Part shown: piece by piece, positions 1 to 11,233 of the stretch
How positions within the stretch are numbered: position 1 is the first letter of the stretch
How the letters are laid out: every line of letters starts with the position of its first letter
Origin: Apostichopus japonicus
Lineage: Eukaryota > Echinodermata > Holothuroidea > Aspidochirotida > Stichopodidae
NCBI RefSeq assembly: GCF_037975245.1
Contig: NC_092580.1
Span: forward strand, 33,786,501-33,850,500
DNA length: 64,000 nt
Reading direction: 5' to 3'
Made by a program: the position numbers and the translations under genes
Notes under the pieces: generated by a model
The model's input: the letters and a program-made list of their open reading frames with translations, nothing else
Databases searched by the model: none
Told to the model about the DNA's origin: nothing

Positions 1-3000
1 GAATGTTATTTCTCCCGTCTTGATCAGGTGTGGGAAGAGGGTCTTGCGGATTTCACGCGACGAGTATGTCAAGCTTCGTTAGCAAATCTTTCAAAACTCG
101 TATTAACGACGTTGGTCCTTCTCCAAAGGTAAGCCATTTTGTTGGATGACTGAGAAACACAGTATCGCTGCATGGATATGGAAGACAAGAATATTAGACA
201 ATGACGTTTTATCTATAGGTATAGGACTGGTATAGAATTACTGGCAAAACGGAACACATTGAACTGGGCCACTGGCAACATGATATATCTTGCATGATAT
301 ATGCCTAAAAGCAGTGGCGTAGGAAGGTACTTTTGGGTGGGGGGGGGGGGGATGAAGACTGATGTCCGGCCTGGATGAGGGGTCTAAGGGGAGGGGGCAT
401 CCCCTTCCCTTTGGAAATTTGTTGCATTTCCAGGTGGCCTCAGATGCAATTTGGTGCAATATAGCACACTTCACATATTATCATTTATTTAGAAATGAAA
501 AAGGGGTTTCTGACTTGTGAAGCGGGGTAGGGGCTGAATTCATTCCGCCCCCTATATTTTTCACTGGGGGCTGGCCCCCCAAACTCCCTGGTTCCTACGC
601 CCTTGCCTAAAAGAATTATTGAAGAACATGTTCGAAACAAGCCTTTATCATGGTCCATTTGCTACATGCGTTCGACGAAAGGCATGACTGCTGCAAGGCT
701 GAGAATGAGATCGGTCTCACTGTGAAATAATCTTTGCATTAATTTCACGCTTCCTTGCGACTTTTAAGCTGTACGGTGATTTTACTTGATTTTTTGGTCT
801 TAATTTTGATGTAGCTTCTGTATCTCCTCGGGCAATATTTTGCGGAATCGTATCCAGGAGTCATATACAACAAAGGACAGAACCTGAGGCGGTTGTTGGC
901 TAAGCAGTATGATGATGCTTTAAACAAATTTGATGTTCTTGCCCTACCGACGATTCCGTTTACAGCCCCTAGACTACCGGATAAAAATATCAGCACAGCA
1001 GGTATATTTCACTCCATTTTCACGTTGTATCTTTCCTTTATTGAGAAAGAAATTTGCAGGGCTGCAGTATATTGTGAGCCTATATTTACACAAATCCCAC
1101 ACCACTTTATTCATAACCGACAACAATTTTTACGTGAAAGAATACTGCTTTGTCAGTAAACCAATGCGCATCGTAAGAGTTTCTGTAAACATGTATAACC
1201 AGCAGTGACAATGTAGAAAGCATTTATATTAATTTAATCTTTCTTATTATATACTAATTTATAAAACTTGCTAGCATCATAAAGACAGTTATCAACTACC
1301 GTAAGTGATTTATACAGAGACGTCGGATCCGTTGCAAGCATATTTCTACGTCACGGTTTGAAAATCTTTTAGAGCTTCGGGTGATCTCCTCGATTACCTT
1401 TTCGAGTTCACTCCCATAAACAGCTGTATATTTTCTCACACACGAAGACACATCCGGTCAATTGTTCAGCATTTTGATAATTTTACAAACAGCATGTCAA
1501 TCAATGTTAAGCGAAATATTACACACAAAACAATGCCTATAAAAAACTGTAACATCACATGAGTATTGTGCCCCTCCTCAAATCATTGATGTCCCTTCAT
1601 TAATTGCCGGTGCACCCCTCCAACCCGGACTACCTGCTCAACAGAAGCCCACACATTTCTGTAAAGCCTTTCCCCTACATTTACTATTTAGGTTTTATAG
1701 AAAAGAGCAAGTCGAACAATATAGATGGCTGATCTTTGTGCCCTTATGGCAAGCCGTTTTAACATTTACCTCTCTATTCTACTTAAGTAGAATTAATTCC
1801 ACTTAAGTAGAATACAATTAAGCTTAAGTGAAATGAATTGCACTTAAGTAGAATTGCATTTTACTTAAGCTTAATTGTATTCCACTTAAGTGGAATTCAT
1901 ATTAGCTTAAGTTCAAACGGTTTTTGTCTACATCGTATTTTACTTAAGTAAAATACAATTCTACTTAAGTAAAATACAATTCTGCTTAAGTAAAATTCAA
2001 TTCTACTTAAGTAAAATGCAATTCTGCTTAAGTAAAATTCAATTCTACTTAAGTAAAATGCTATACTACTTAAGCAAAATGGCTTTTCAATTTCACTTAA
2101 GCTAAATTGCATTTTACTTAAGTGAAATAGAATTACGCTTAAGTGAAATGTGATTGGTCAATCTATTTCACTTAAGTAAAATGCAATTTAGCTTAAGTAA
2201 AATGTGATTGGTCAATCAGTATATGCTACTCATTGCGTCACTACTTGCCGCGAAGTCCGACTCTGTATACTATTTTAGGTACCTCACCACGTGTTCATCC
2301 GCTCAATAGGTTTACCATTGTCAGAAAAGAGGTAAAAGTACCCAACGTAAAGCTTCCTTGGGCATGTTATCATTTACTGTCATCGTTTTTTCTGCCTTTA
2401 TATGAAAGAGCATAACTTTAAGTACAGATGGTGTCAAAATAGGGAGGATCGAAGGTGATATAAACCATTTTAAAAATCTTTGGTTAAATGTTGATATTAC
2501 TCCGAACGAGCATATGGAAGGGTTCAGTGTGATAAACTTGCTCCTCTTCTAGCTCATAATCTAAACGGTCATGATATGGAAGTTTGCAAGTGCATTGATA
2601 GGCCACTAGAACACAGCTATTATGTGGTGGGTATGATATACCAGATGAAAACTTCTATCTATGCTTTGGCAGGTCTTGAAAGTGATGAGTTTAGTGTGTA
2701 AGTCAATGGAACAATTAATTGTGATGCGAGACCTATAGAGTTACGTTCAAGACGTACTAGTTACGTAACCATTTGCGGCCATCCCCCCATTCTGCGATAC
2801 TTTTCCAGCTTTCGTTGTGTATATACGAACATAACACCATACTTAGCAAATGAAGCAAAGCTTTGTTTATCACTGAGTCTAAACGTTAGACATTTGGTAA
2901 ATGCAGCCAGCCAATAAATCGTTGCAAACTGTTGCTGATGCAGTTGGAAAAGCACTTTGAGGGCAAGGGAAGGACTACAACACGACATACCACCAATCAG

Positions 3001-4691
3001 TGGTACTAGTAGTAGAAGTATCACAAGGCATGGTACCATGCATGTAAACATTGCCCCAAGACCAACCACTTCTCCGCACGAGGTAAATGTTATAACAGCT
3101 TGCCATATCCTTCAATTCCACTTAAGCTAAATTGTATTTTACTTAAGTAGAATTGAATTTTACTTAAGTAAAATGCAATTGTATTCCACTTAAGTAAAAT
3201 ACAATTCTACTTAAGTAGAATACAATTTAGCTTAAGTTAAATTCAATTTCACTTAAGCTTAATTGTATCTACTTAAGTAAAATACAATTTTACTTAAGTA
3301 AAATGCATTTAGCTTAAGTGAAAAAGAATGACACTTTTACTTAAGCTAAATTCAATTTTACTTAAGTAGAATTGTATTTTACTTAAGTAGAATACAATTA
3401 AGCTTAAGTGAAATTGAATTTAACTTAAGCTTAAAAGAAAGCGGTAATTTTACTTAAGTGGAATACAATTAAACTTAAGTAAAATGCAATTCTACTTAAG
3501 TGCAATTCATTTTACTTAAGCTTAATTGTATTCTACTTAAGTGCAATTCATTTCACTTAAGCTTAATTGTATTCTACTTAAGTGGAATTAATTCTACTTA
3601 AGTAGAATAGAGAGGTAAATGTTAAAACGGCTTGCCATATGCCCTGGGCCTAACGTAAGATTGTATGACATTTGGGAACATGCTAGGATATTTTGCACAA
3701 AGTAAGAACAACTATGTAAACCGCGGTTATATACCGTGAGTTGTAATTCATTTCAAGTAGTACATATTTCCCCCTCAAATTTCGAGCTAATCTGGTGCAT
3801 CAGATGTTTCTGTATGTAAAAATGAAAGATATATTGACGATAAGAAAAGGATTTCGATGAAACCTCGTTACTATAACGTAGACACCTCTTGCGCGAGTCA
3901 TTATTTTGGGTGTATTAAGATGGCGTGAGTGACCTTCAAATCGCTGCAAAGCGTGTTAGTGTCAACAGGTTGAGACATGGCTTCTTCGTGTATATTTTCT
4001 GTGGTGACATTACATCACAAGGTAAAAATAAAGGCGTATATTAGACGGTTCACGCGTAAAGTTATTTTGAGGGGGCGCTCGTTATAATTTCTTGATGAGT
4101 AAATCCGACGAAAGGGCGTAACATTGGCTTTGACAAAAATGTAATATCTTTCACCTGTGTGTATGAGGTGTAATTTCGTTTTGAGCAGGGTTGTAATCCA
4201 GTCTAACAGACCCTATACCCCGAGTCCGAGCCCTAGATAAGACATCGTTGTGAAAACAATTAATCTCTAGAAACCATTCATGTGTCCACATGCAATTATC
4301 CAGCTTCCATGTGCACATGGATATATTTCGCTATACTTTGCTTGAACGAACCAGTCTGCTGTCATTTATATCTCCTGTGTAACCCGTATACGTTCAGTGT
4401 GATAGCAATATAGCCAATATGCAAATTCTCTCGTGTAGTAATTGATTTCTCAGATTAATAACAACAATTTATTTGACCTTACTACTTGCAGATTACCTGG
4501 CAAATCTTGGAAACATATCGGTGAACACTCGGCCTACAAACTTGACCGGTCATCCTGCTATATCCCTGAAAGCGGGATTCCATCACGTAAACGGCCTTCC
4601 TATTGGAACTATGCTTATTTCGAAACACTTCGATGAAGTCACTCTATTCAAAGTAGCAAGCCATTTTGAACGCTTGAACAGTTCTGCCTGA
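1..4691 (+). CDS. Amidase-signature family hydrolase, 3' part of gene (exons 1-128, 815-1001, 4492-4691)
   Basis: Partial gene, cut by the left window edge. The exon at 815-1001 follows an AG and encodes LLGQYFAES, NKGQNLRR, AKQYDDAL and DVLALPTIPFTAPRLP, a block typical of amidase-signature enzymes (GatA/acylamidase type). It ends in phase 1 at a GT. The last exon at 4492-4691 joins in phase and encodes NTRPTNLTGHPAIS, then GLPIGTMLI and HFDEVTLFKVASHFE, the usual C-terminal end of these Ser-Ser-Lys amide hydrolases; stop TGA at 4689-4691. The catalytic Ser/Lys exons lie outside the window. An open frame at 1-128 ending at a strong donor (AAAG then GTAAGC) is a probable upstream exon, but it ends in phase 2 while 815 needs phase 0, so a small exon is missing or exon 1-128 is wrong. 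Substrate cannot be told from this part. Confidence 0.72.
312..605 (+). mobile_element. hAT-like MITE, copy 1 (294 bp)
   Basis: Starts CAGTGGCGTAGGAA and ends TTCCTACGCCCTTG, imperfect terminal inverted repeats of hAT type (CAG...). It is flanked by a perfect 8-bp direct repeat CCTAAAAG at 304-311 and 606-613. The body shares long stretches with the copies near 9369, 31386 and 41329, including the segment around GGTGGCCTCAGATGCAATTT. It has no coding capacity, so it is non-autonomous. It lies in an intron of the amidase gene. Confidence 0.9.
1775..2210. repeat. Left array of CTTAAG palindromes in the foldback-like element
   Basis: About 19 units of roughly 18-24 bp. Each is centred on CTTAAG inside a larger near-palindrome of the form AATTNNACTTAAGTNNAATT. 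The right-hand units of this arm are followed twice by GATTGGTCAATC, itself a palindrome made of two CCAAT-box cores. Confidence 0.9.
2440..2960 (+). pseudogene. Degraded reading frame in the element core, unidentified
   Basis: Two overlapping frames read as protein-like text, broken by a frameshift near 2540 and a stop at about 2699. They include NLNGHDMEVCKCID and, around the stop, DEFSV*VNGTINCDARPIEL. A related sequence occurs at about 52470-52720, where the matching stretch reads NKFSLQVIGAINCGIR. I do not recognise the family. It could be a relic of a transposon protein or of a captured gene. Confidence 0.3.
3115..3611. repeat. Right array of CTTAAG palindromes in the foldback-like element
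   Basis: About 23 units of the same palindromic motif as the left arm, in inverted order. Compared with the left arm, the outer part contains at least one extra duplicated unit. That suggests the arm length changes by unequal exchange or slippage. Confidence 0.9.
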
Positions 4692-4742
4692 CGTCACAGT
4701 AGTTGGTATATAATCTGCTGTCCTCTTTTCCACCACTGTTTT

Positions 4743-4884
4743 AATAAATATGCAAAATTCGAAGAAGGTGAAATAACACATATATAATAATAAATTTCAA
4801 ATGCTTGAAGCAGTGTATATCGTTATATAAATATCTTTTTGAACTCCATCAAGAAGACCAGTTATAAATTAATGTATCAATAAA
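4743..4884 (+). terminator. Candidate polyadenylation signals of the amidase gene
   Basis: AATAAA occurs at 4743-4748 and again at 4879-4884, about 55 and 190 bp past the stop codon. The flanks are AT-rich, as expected of a 3' UTR end. Which one is used cannot be told from sequence. Confidence 0.45.
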
Positions 4885-4899
4885 AGAATTTTACTATAT

Positions 4900-7800
4900 T
4901 AATGCCTATTCGTTTTCGATATATCTTTGAAGTATCTTTATAAAGCAGAGAAATTATGATAGTTGGGAAAAAAGATGTTTTCGACGGTCTAAATTTATTT
5001 CTTTGATGGCATAATACATGAAAAAATAGAGAATGTAAAGGCAGCCAACAGTGATTCCAATGTATTAATTACGATCCATATAGATTCTTAGACATTATAC
5101 ATCCAAAGTAAAATATAGTAAGTCTCAGAGTAAGAAGGAAAGTATAAAAGTCAACTAAAAACTAAAAGATGGAATGAGCACAGGGATATTTGGAAGATTT
5201 CGGTTTTATAATTTCTACCTTTATTTCCCAATATGTCATAAAGCAAGCTAATACTATTTAAATATACATCCCAGATGATGTTAGCAAATAGAAATCATTG
5301 TAAAAGGCTAAGTAAAATCGTATAAAAAGTAACTTAAAGAGGATTATAAAAAAATGTTAAGGAGGTAACAATCTGCTGAAGATTACAACCTTAAGTAATA
5401 TCAGGTCACTAGAAAACCTTTTACCTAAAAGGACGATCATGTAAATGACTATAAATGACTATAACCATCTCAACATATATATTGTTTTTTTGCTGAATTT
5501 TCTACAACTGTGACGGAACTACCTAAACATGCTTGCTTTTTTAAACAAAATTATCAAGATCTACCTCATTCCTGACGTAATACTGAGAACGAGAACATGA
5601 TTGGGGGAAACCCGGCCATATGGTGTTCCTAGCTAATGCAATCTTTATATTCTACAAATTAAGCTAATCATCCTTATCTTCCAATGATAATTTGTTAGTT
5701 TATGTTTAACATTTGTTACTATTTGTGCTTGTTTTGACATGATTTTTGTGCTATATGATACGTTACATCGAATCAATATCAATGTTTTCCATCAAAATGA
5801 AGTCAACAGAGAGTTTTTTTTTATGATAAAAGAGAAGTCTGTTCTCGTCAACCAAATACTCAATAGCGGAAGTAGCAGATTTATATATATGTCCAACCCA
5901 TTACAAGTCGGTGCACCGTTCGTGCAAATATCAAGCTGGTGGTATTATTGGTATATATTTCTATAGCAGTCCCTTGCTTCTTGCAGTCAGGCAGAATACA
6001 ATCTAAGGTTGATCAAGTTATTTTGGTATAGCCAGTTTACTCATACATTGGGTTTTTCTAGGCACGTGCTTATAATTTAGGATTACGGACATATAGCCAT
6101 GCTCTAATATCTTGAAATGGTCAATTATTTCAGGAGTTACTATCAGCAGACTATTATGTATTGGTGCGCTATCTTTTATAGGCACGTATTATTTACTTTC
6201 CTTTAAGACGCCAGTCGTTTAATAGGATTTCGAAGAAAATATAATAATATTGGCATATTGCAAGATGAACTCATCCGTGCGAGGAATGGATTCAGACTGC
6301 CATCATGAAGTTGTATTTTCTTCTGAACCAATATGTAAGCGGCTGTGATCGAATATGTCTAGTCTATTCAGACCATACTTTCAAATGATGCTACTTCTTA
6401 CGTGGGTCAACATCGGGTGTCAAGTTTCAGAAATGTTATGATGTAACCGCGGTAAGGATCGGACTCATTCCCATGCACACCTGCATGCTTTCCTTTTGAA
6501 ACATACTTACACGGTCGCGATTCATATATCACTCTAGACATGTTGAAGTTTTTTTTTTTTTTTTTTTTTTTGCAATACTGAACAAATGGTGTCCAAGCGC
6601 GCATATATATTCAAAGCAATCACGCTTATATGTGCAAAGCTGATGCTGGGGTAAGCAATAACGGTCAATGTTTTGTTTTTACGGAATGACAATATCGAGC
6701 TGTGGCACGTTAATTATATGTAAATCGTTATAGTTATGATAAACTGTTTCAAATCATGGAAAGAACCAATTCCCAGGCTTGTAAAAGGGGTAGGGGGTGG
6801 GGGGATCCGGAAAGGAAATGTACAAGTCGATATCTTTTTTCACTGATATGCCTATGCATATAGTAAGAGGTTCATAACATCGTTCATATTGGGTACATTT
6901 TTACTTTTTTCTGCAATCTGGGTATTTCTGATAACATACATGCTTCACCAATAAATACCTATTGCAGCCAGGCTCCTTTTCGCGAGAACAAAAGCTATTT
7001 CCGTCACGTTAAATATTTGCAGTTATTATGACGACAAGGACACAGTACCTTAAAAGGTAGCCGTGTGATTGAAGTGTTTGCTTCACAGTTGAACCATCAC
7101 AATCCATTTATCACCTTATATTACACATTGTCAAGTTGTGTTGCAGTTCAATAGTGTGCAGTTTATGCACTGAGCATGTCAGTCTGTGTTCTGCGTAATT
7201 CTGATAATCAGAAATGCCTCACTGGAAAACGTATATTGTAGCCTCAATGTTAACCAGAACATGCAAGTAGGCCTATATGCAGGGTTAAAATAACATTATT
7301 TGATATAAGCCTATCCACTTCACTTAGTGTGCCTATATATTAAAGTTAATGAACACAGTGTTAAACCTAAGCTTCAAGCATACGTCGTTGTTCTTCTACT
7401 AATACCTTGCAATGCACAAGAACCTGGGTGATATTCTAATATACACTGATATTCACATTTTAAGATGCGAGCCTTTTTCTAAAATATTTCGTTTCTAGAC
7501 ACAACGGTCCCGACAAATGTTGACCTACATATACTCATGTTTCTAGCACAGAATATGTCATGTTGGACATGTGATCTCGTCAGTTCTTTATTGCGCATGA
7601 CACTATTTACCTTAATTACAATATGAATGACAAACCATAATTCAAATGCTAATATACTGAACAGGTTTGTACCAATCTGTATACATAATAGAACTATCAT
7701 AAGTCTTAAGAATCTTTCGGCCTTTTACTACCGATCTGTATGAAATAAATCTAATATATTTGAACAGGTTACCGAAATATTTGAAATACTCCATATGAAC

Positions 7801-9270
7801 GAATTTGAGAGTGAACTAACGATGTAAATAGAAGTATGTTTGTAAGTTACCAGTAAACATGTCGTATGAAGTGAACTAAGGTGCAATATATAACTGTAGT
7901 GATTAAGCTTAAAGTTTGACCGAATGGTATCCGCTTCACTGACACAATCGTGTTTCAGCTGTTGACAAGTGCTAAATCTATGATGATGTTAGGGGAAGTC
8001 CCTTGAATTGACCGTTTAATGCTCATTCTCTGGCAAATCGTAGTAGAAGCACACAGCGTCAGAAAGTAAAGTGGATGGCCTACCCATTTTGCAGTATGTG
8101 AAGAAAACCGGTCATTTCAGTCAAAATTATTGGTAAAGTTTCTTTGAACATTCAAAACCGCTTTTGTCAGGTATCGGGTGTCTTGGGATGGTGAAGTGGT
8201 GAAGCAAGCAGCGGAGCAGCAATATATCAACGAGCCTCAGAAGTATAGAATTTAAATTATTCGCAGCTCATGCATGGTTTTGGACTATGGTGAGCTATTT
8301 TGCATGTTTTGACACCTAGATATCACACTCTGCAGGCTAACTGTTTTGAGGAGAGGATTTATTTTTGTAGGTTTTATTCCCCTAACCCAATCACACTCCC
8401 CGGATTGGTTTTTATCGGGACGGCCGTGACCCATGCATGCTTCAGTTGATGGCTGGGATTTTGGTAAACTTGGTATACAGTTGTTGGTTAATAGCTGATA
8501 CATGTATAAGACTAATTTTATTGAGACGATGTGGGCCCTAACAATTTTGGGCTCATTTTTGGGCTGGGTAGGCCCCAATTTTATTTCCACCTCAGATGCA
8601 CTTTGGGACACAATTTTTTAGCCCGAATTTCTGGGGCCATTCGTGCCCACATGTTAGGGGTTAAAATTTTTGGTGGCAAATATATTTGTCTGCCACTTTG
8701 TTTGGGTCAAATATGTTTGGGACTATTTAGGCCTAAAATTTGATCGGCCCAAGTTTTTAAGGGAGGGGACAACATTTTAAATTGCAATAACTCTCCACAA
8801 CCTTGAACCAGATTGTATCCAAACTTGAAATACATGTGTTGGTTAATAGCTGGTACATGTGGGCATAAATATATTGATATTGGGTGATGACATACAAGAC
8901 TTTAATATTCCATGCACTTAAATAAAGAACCATAGCGCCTATTGGGGTACTTGATTTTTGCGGTATTTGTCACCGAGCATCTGTCGTCCGCACCGGTTGA
9001 ATTTAACATAGTTTCACCTCTGTCTGGGGGTCTTTCCGCAGATTTTAGGTTATTGAAACTAGTGGCGTTAACAGGATTGCATAGGTTGGAGGAGGGGCGG
9101 GTGGGTTTCAAAATTTCACTCCATTGATTTAGGTATGAGCCTGAATCTAAATGGGACGCCAGAGGCGAATCAAGGATTTGATAAAAGAGGGGATTCTGTC
9201 CAAGGGATGTATGTTGAAGCCGACTACCATGTAAGTGGATTGGGGAGACGGACGTCAATTCGTGCATTCT
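4900..9270. other. Intergenic stretch, no gene recognised
   Basis: AT-rich DNA with frequent stops in all frames and only short open frames without family resemblance. It has a T run of over 20 at about 6549-6572. The stretch at 8520-8760 is rich in GGCCC and GGGCC pieces and may be an old MITE, but I found no clear ends or target duplication. Confidence 0.5.
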
Positions 9271-9273
9271 GAA

Positions 9274-9448
9274 GCATCTTGAGACTATTAATTAGGTCCA
9301 ATATAAGTAACTCTAAACGTAGGGTTTTGCTCATAAATAATTCGTGTTCTAAAGGTTGAAGAAAGGTGCAAGGGCGTAGGAAACGGGGGGGGGGGCTGGG
9401 GGGCGCCAGAGTTACTTATATTGGACCTAATTAATAGTCTCAAGATGC
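9274..9448. repeat. Perfect 40-bp inverted repeat around a MITE end
   Basis: 9274-9313 (starting GCATCTTGAGACTATTAATT) and 9409-9448 are exact reverse complements over 40 bp, with a 95-bp spacer. The left arm is flanking DNA. The right arm lies inside the MITE that starts near 9369, between parts that are adjacent in copy 3. Confidence 0.92.
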
Positions 9449-9745
9449 CCCCAGTGAAAAATATGGGGGGGGGGGCGGAAGTATCATTCCGCCCCCCCCC
9501 CCCCGCTTTCGCAAGTCAGAAAACCCCTTTTTCATTTCCAAATCAGAAAAAAATCTCATTTGGAGCACCAAATTGCATCTAAGGCCAGGTGAAAATGCAA
9601 AATTATTTACAAAATGGAGTGGGTGTTGAAGTGTGCTATATTGCACCAAATTGCATCTGAGGCAACCTGGAAGTGCAAAAAAAAATCCTCCCCTTAGAAT
9701 CCCTTCCCCAGGCCGGCCATCCGTCTTCAGCCCCCCCCCCAAATT
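9369..9745 (-). mobile_element. hAT-like MITE, copy 2, truncated and interrupted
   Basis: Begins CAAGGGCGTAGGAA, the same end as copy 4, and carries the shared body (GTGTTGAAGTGTGCTATATT and neighbours). The far end, which should read CCTTCCTACG..., is missing or decayed, and no target duplication is visible. About 39 bp of foreign sequence, an inverted copy of the left flank, splits it at 9409-9448. Confidence 0.8.
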
Positions 9746-9873
9746 CCCCGACAGAACCACCCCCCACGACTGACGATGGGAGGTGGTACACTGGGCGAAA
9801 TGTTCAAATGAACTTCTTTCCTTAGAGAAATGTTGAATGAATGGCATGATTTATCTCAGTCGGTTTTTGTAAA

Positions 9874-10022
<149 letters not shown>

Positions 10023-10399
10023 TTACATGGGTAAGCTTTTCCTCAGATTGACAATTGTAGTTTTGATTGTAGTTTTCTCCCTCCTTCGTCCCCTAGTTGT
10101 TTTATTAAATGATAAAGTTAGTAACATCAACGACTTTTTGCTTCTTTTGTGTTCTATAGTTGATGGGCCGAAGCAGTCTCCTATCTGTTTATGATTTCTA
10201 ATTGGTACTGCAAATGAAGGGTCATAGTCCACATTACGTTGGTTCGATCTTGTGACCAAGGTTTCTGCAGTATTTCCAGTGCATGGCATTATTTACTATT
10301 CATGTATATTAAGGTTATTCCTTTCTGTTATTGATTCGCAACCAAACCAAATATATTTATTTACATACAGTAAGCTAAACGTAATTACCGGCCTGTTTC

Positions 10400-10640
10400 T
10401 GCTAAAAGAGGACATAGTTGTCCATCTGGAGTTTGCTGTGCAGGTTTGGAACCCATGCTATGGATAAGGAAGTACTCGAGAAGGTCCACCGGAGGGCTAC
10501 TAGGATGATTAGTTCCTTAAAGGGTGTTCCTCATTATAGGCAGTTACAGCTGCTGAATCTCAACACTTTGGGGCTTAGGAGGTTACGTGGTGACTTGATT
10601 CTCTCCACAAAATATGGCTCTTTTGAGTCAGGGAAAATTG
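10400..10640 (+). pseudogene. LINE reverse-transcriptase C-terminal fragment
   Basis: The translation reads HLEFAVQVWNPCYG and, in a second frame, LEKVHRRATRMISSLKG followed by LNLNTLGLRRLRGDLI. This is the characteristic C-terminal end of non-LTR retrotransposon (CR1/L2/jockey-type) reverse transcriptases. The frame shifts near 10460. The match stops soon after the RLRGDLI block and nothing upstream continues the domain, so this is a dead, truncated copy. Confidence 0.75.
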
Positions 10641-11233
10641 AATTGAAAATTCTCAGATTTCTTTATTATGTTTAATAATTTATCCAATGATGAAAATAAA
10701 GTTCTCACAAAAAAATGCATATTGATGATTTCTGAAGGGAGACAATAATGAAAACTTGTTGCAAATCATTGTATCACATTTCAAGGACATATTAACAACA
10801 ATATCATAGTTGGCCTAAAAAAGTCAACATTTTTAGAGCTTGCCAAGATGACGTCATATCCACCAACTACCGTACAAGTAGTAGACGTTCAAGCAGCCAT
10901 ACCGTTGTTTGGAACAAAATATTTAGATACGGGTTACAACTAACGGCGCAGAATATATCTCATTTCAAATATGGTTAAGATTTGCTCAAGTAAATGCGAT
11001 TCTCAGTCAAAATAAACGTGCGACAATACAGTCCGAATGCAAAGAAATGTCAGCGTTATTGTTTCAGGATCATCCGCCCGAGACAACCACCGACGAGTAG
11101 AGACGCTACACAACGGCCGTACTACCTACCAACTAAACGGCTGCAATGAAACATCTATACGTGTTTGACCTTTGGCCTAGTACACTGCATTTCCCAATAA
11201 ATAACAATGGCCGACTAGCCATATGCAGCAAGC

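Larger units (their letters stand above)
1745..3639. mobile_element. Foldback-like DNA transposon with palindrome-array termini (1895 bp)
   Basis: Both ends read TATGGCAAGCCGTTTTAAC inward. The inverted match continues perfectly for more than 100 bp, through ACATTTACCTCTCTATTC and into the CTTAAG array. The element is flanked by a 6-bp direct repeat TGCCCT at 1739-1744 and 3640-3645. Long terminal inverted repeats built of short tandem units resemble Foldback/Galileo elements, which belong to the P superfamily. However, a 6-bp target duplication is not the usual 7-8 bp of that group, so the superfamily is unassigned. The core (about 2212-3078) holds only a broken reading frame, so this copy is probably non-autonomous. 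It lies in the last amidase intron. The near-identity of the two ends suggests a recent insertion or recent gene conversion between the arms. Confidence 0.8.

Noticed and set aside
2761-3069. 102-codon hydrophobic minus-strand frame in the foldback-like element
   Set aside because: No family motif; the opposite strand in the same interval continues the degraded frame shared with 52.5 kb.
9440-9847. 135-codon minus-strand frame, and similar frames at 31270-31515 and 41497-41754 sharing MEWVLKCAILHQIASEATWKC
   Set aside because: The recurring peptide comes from the conserved MITE body in several copies; it is not coding.
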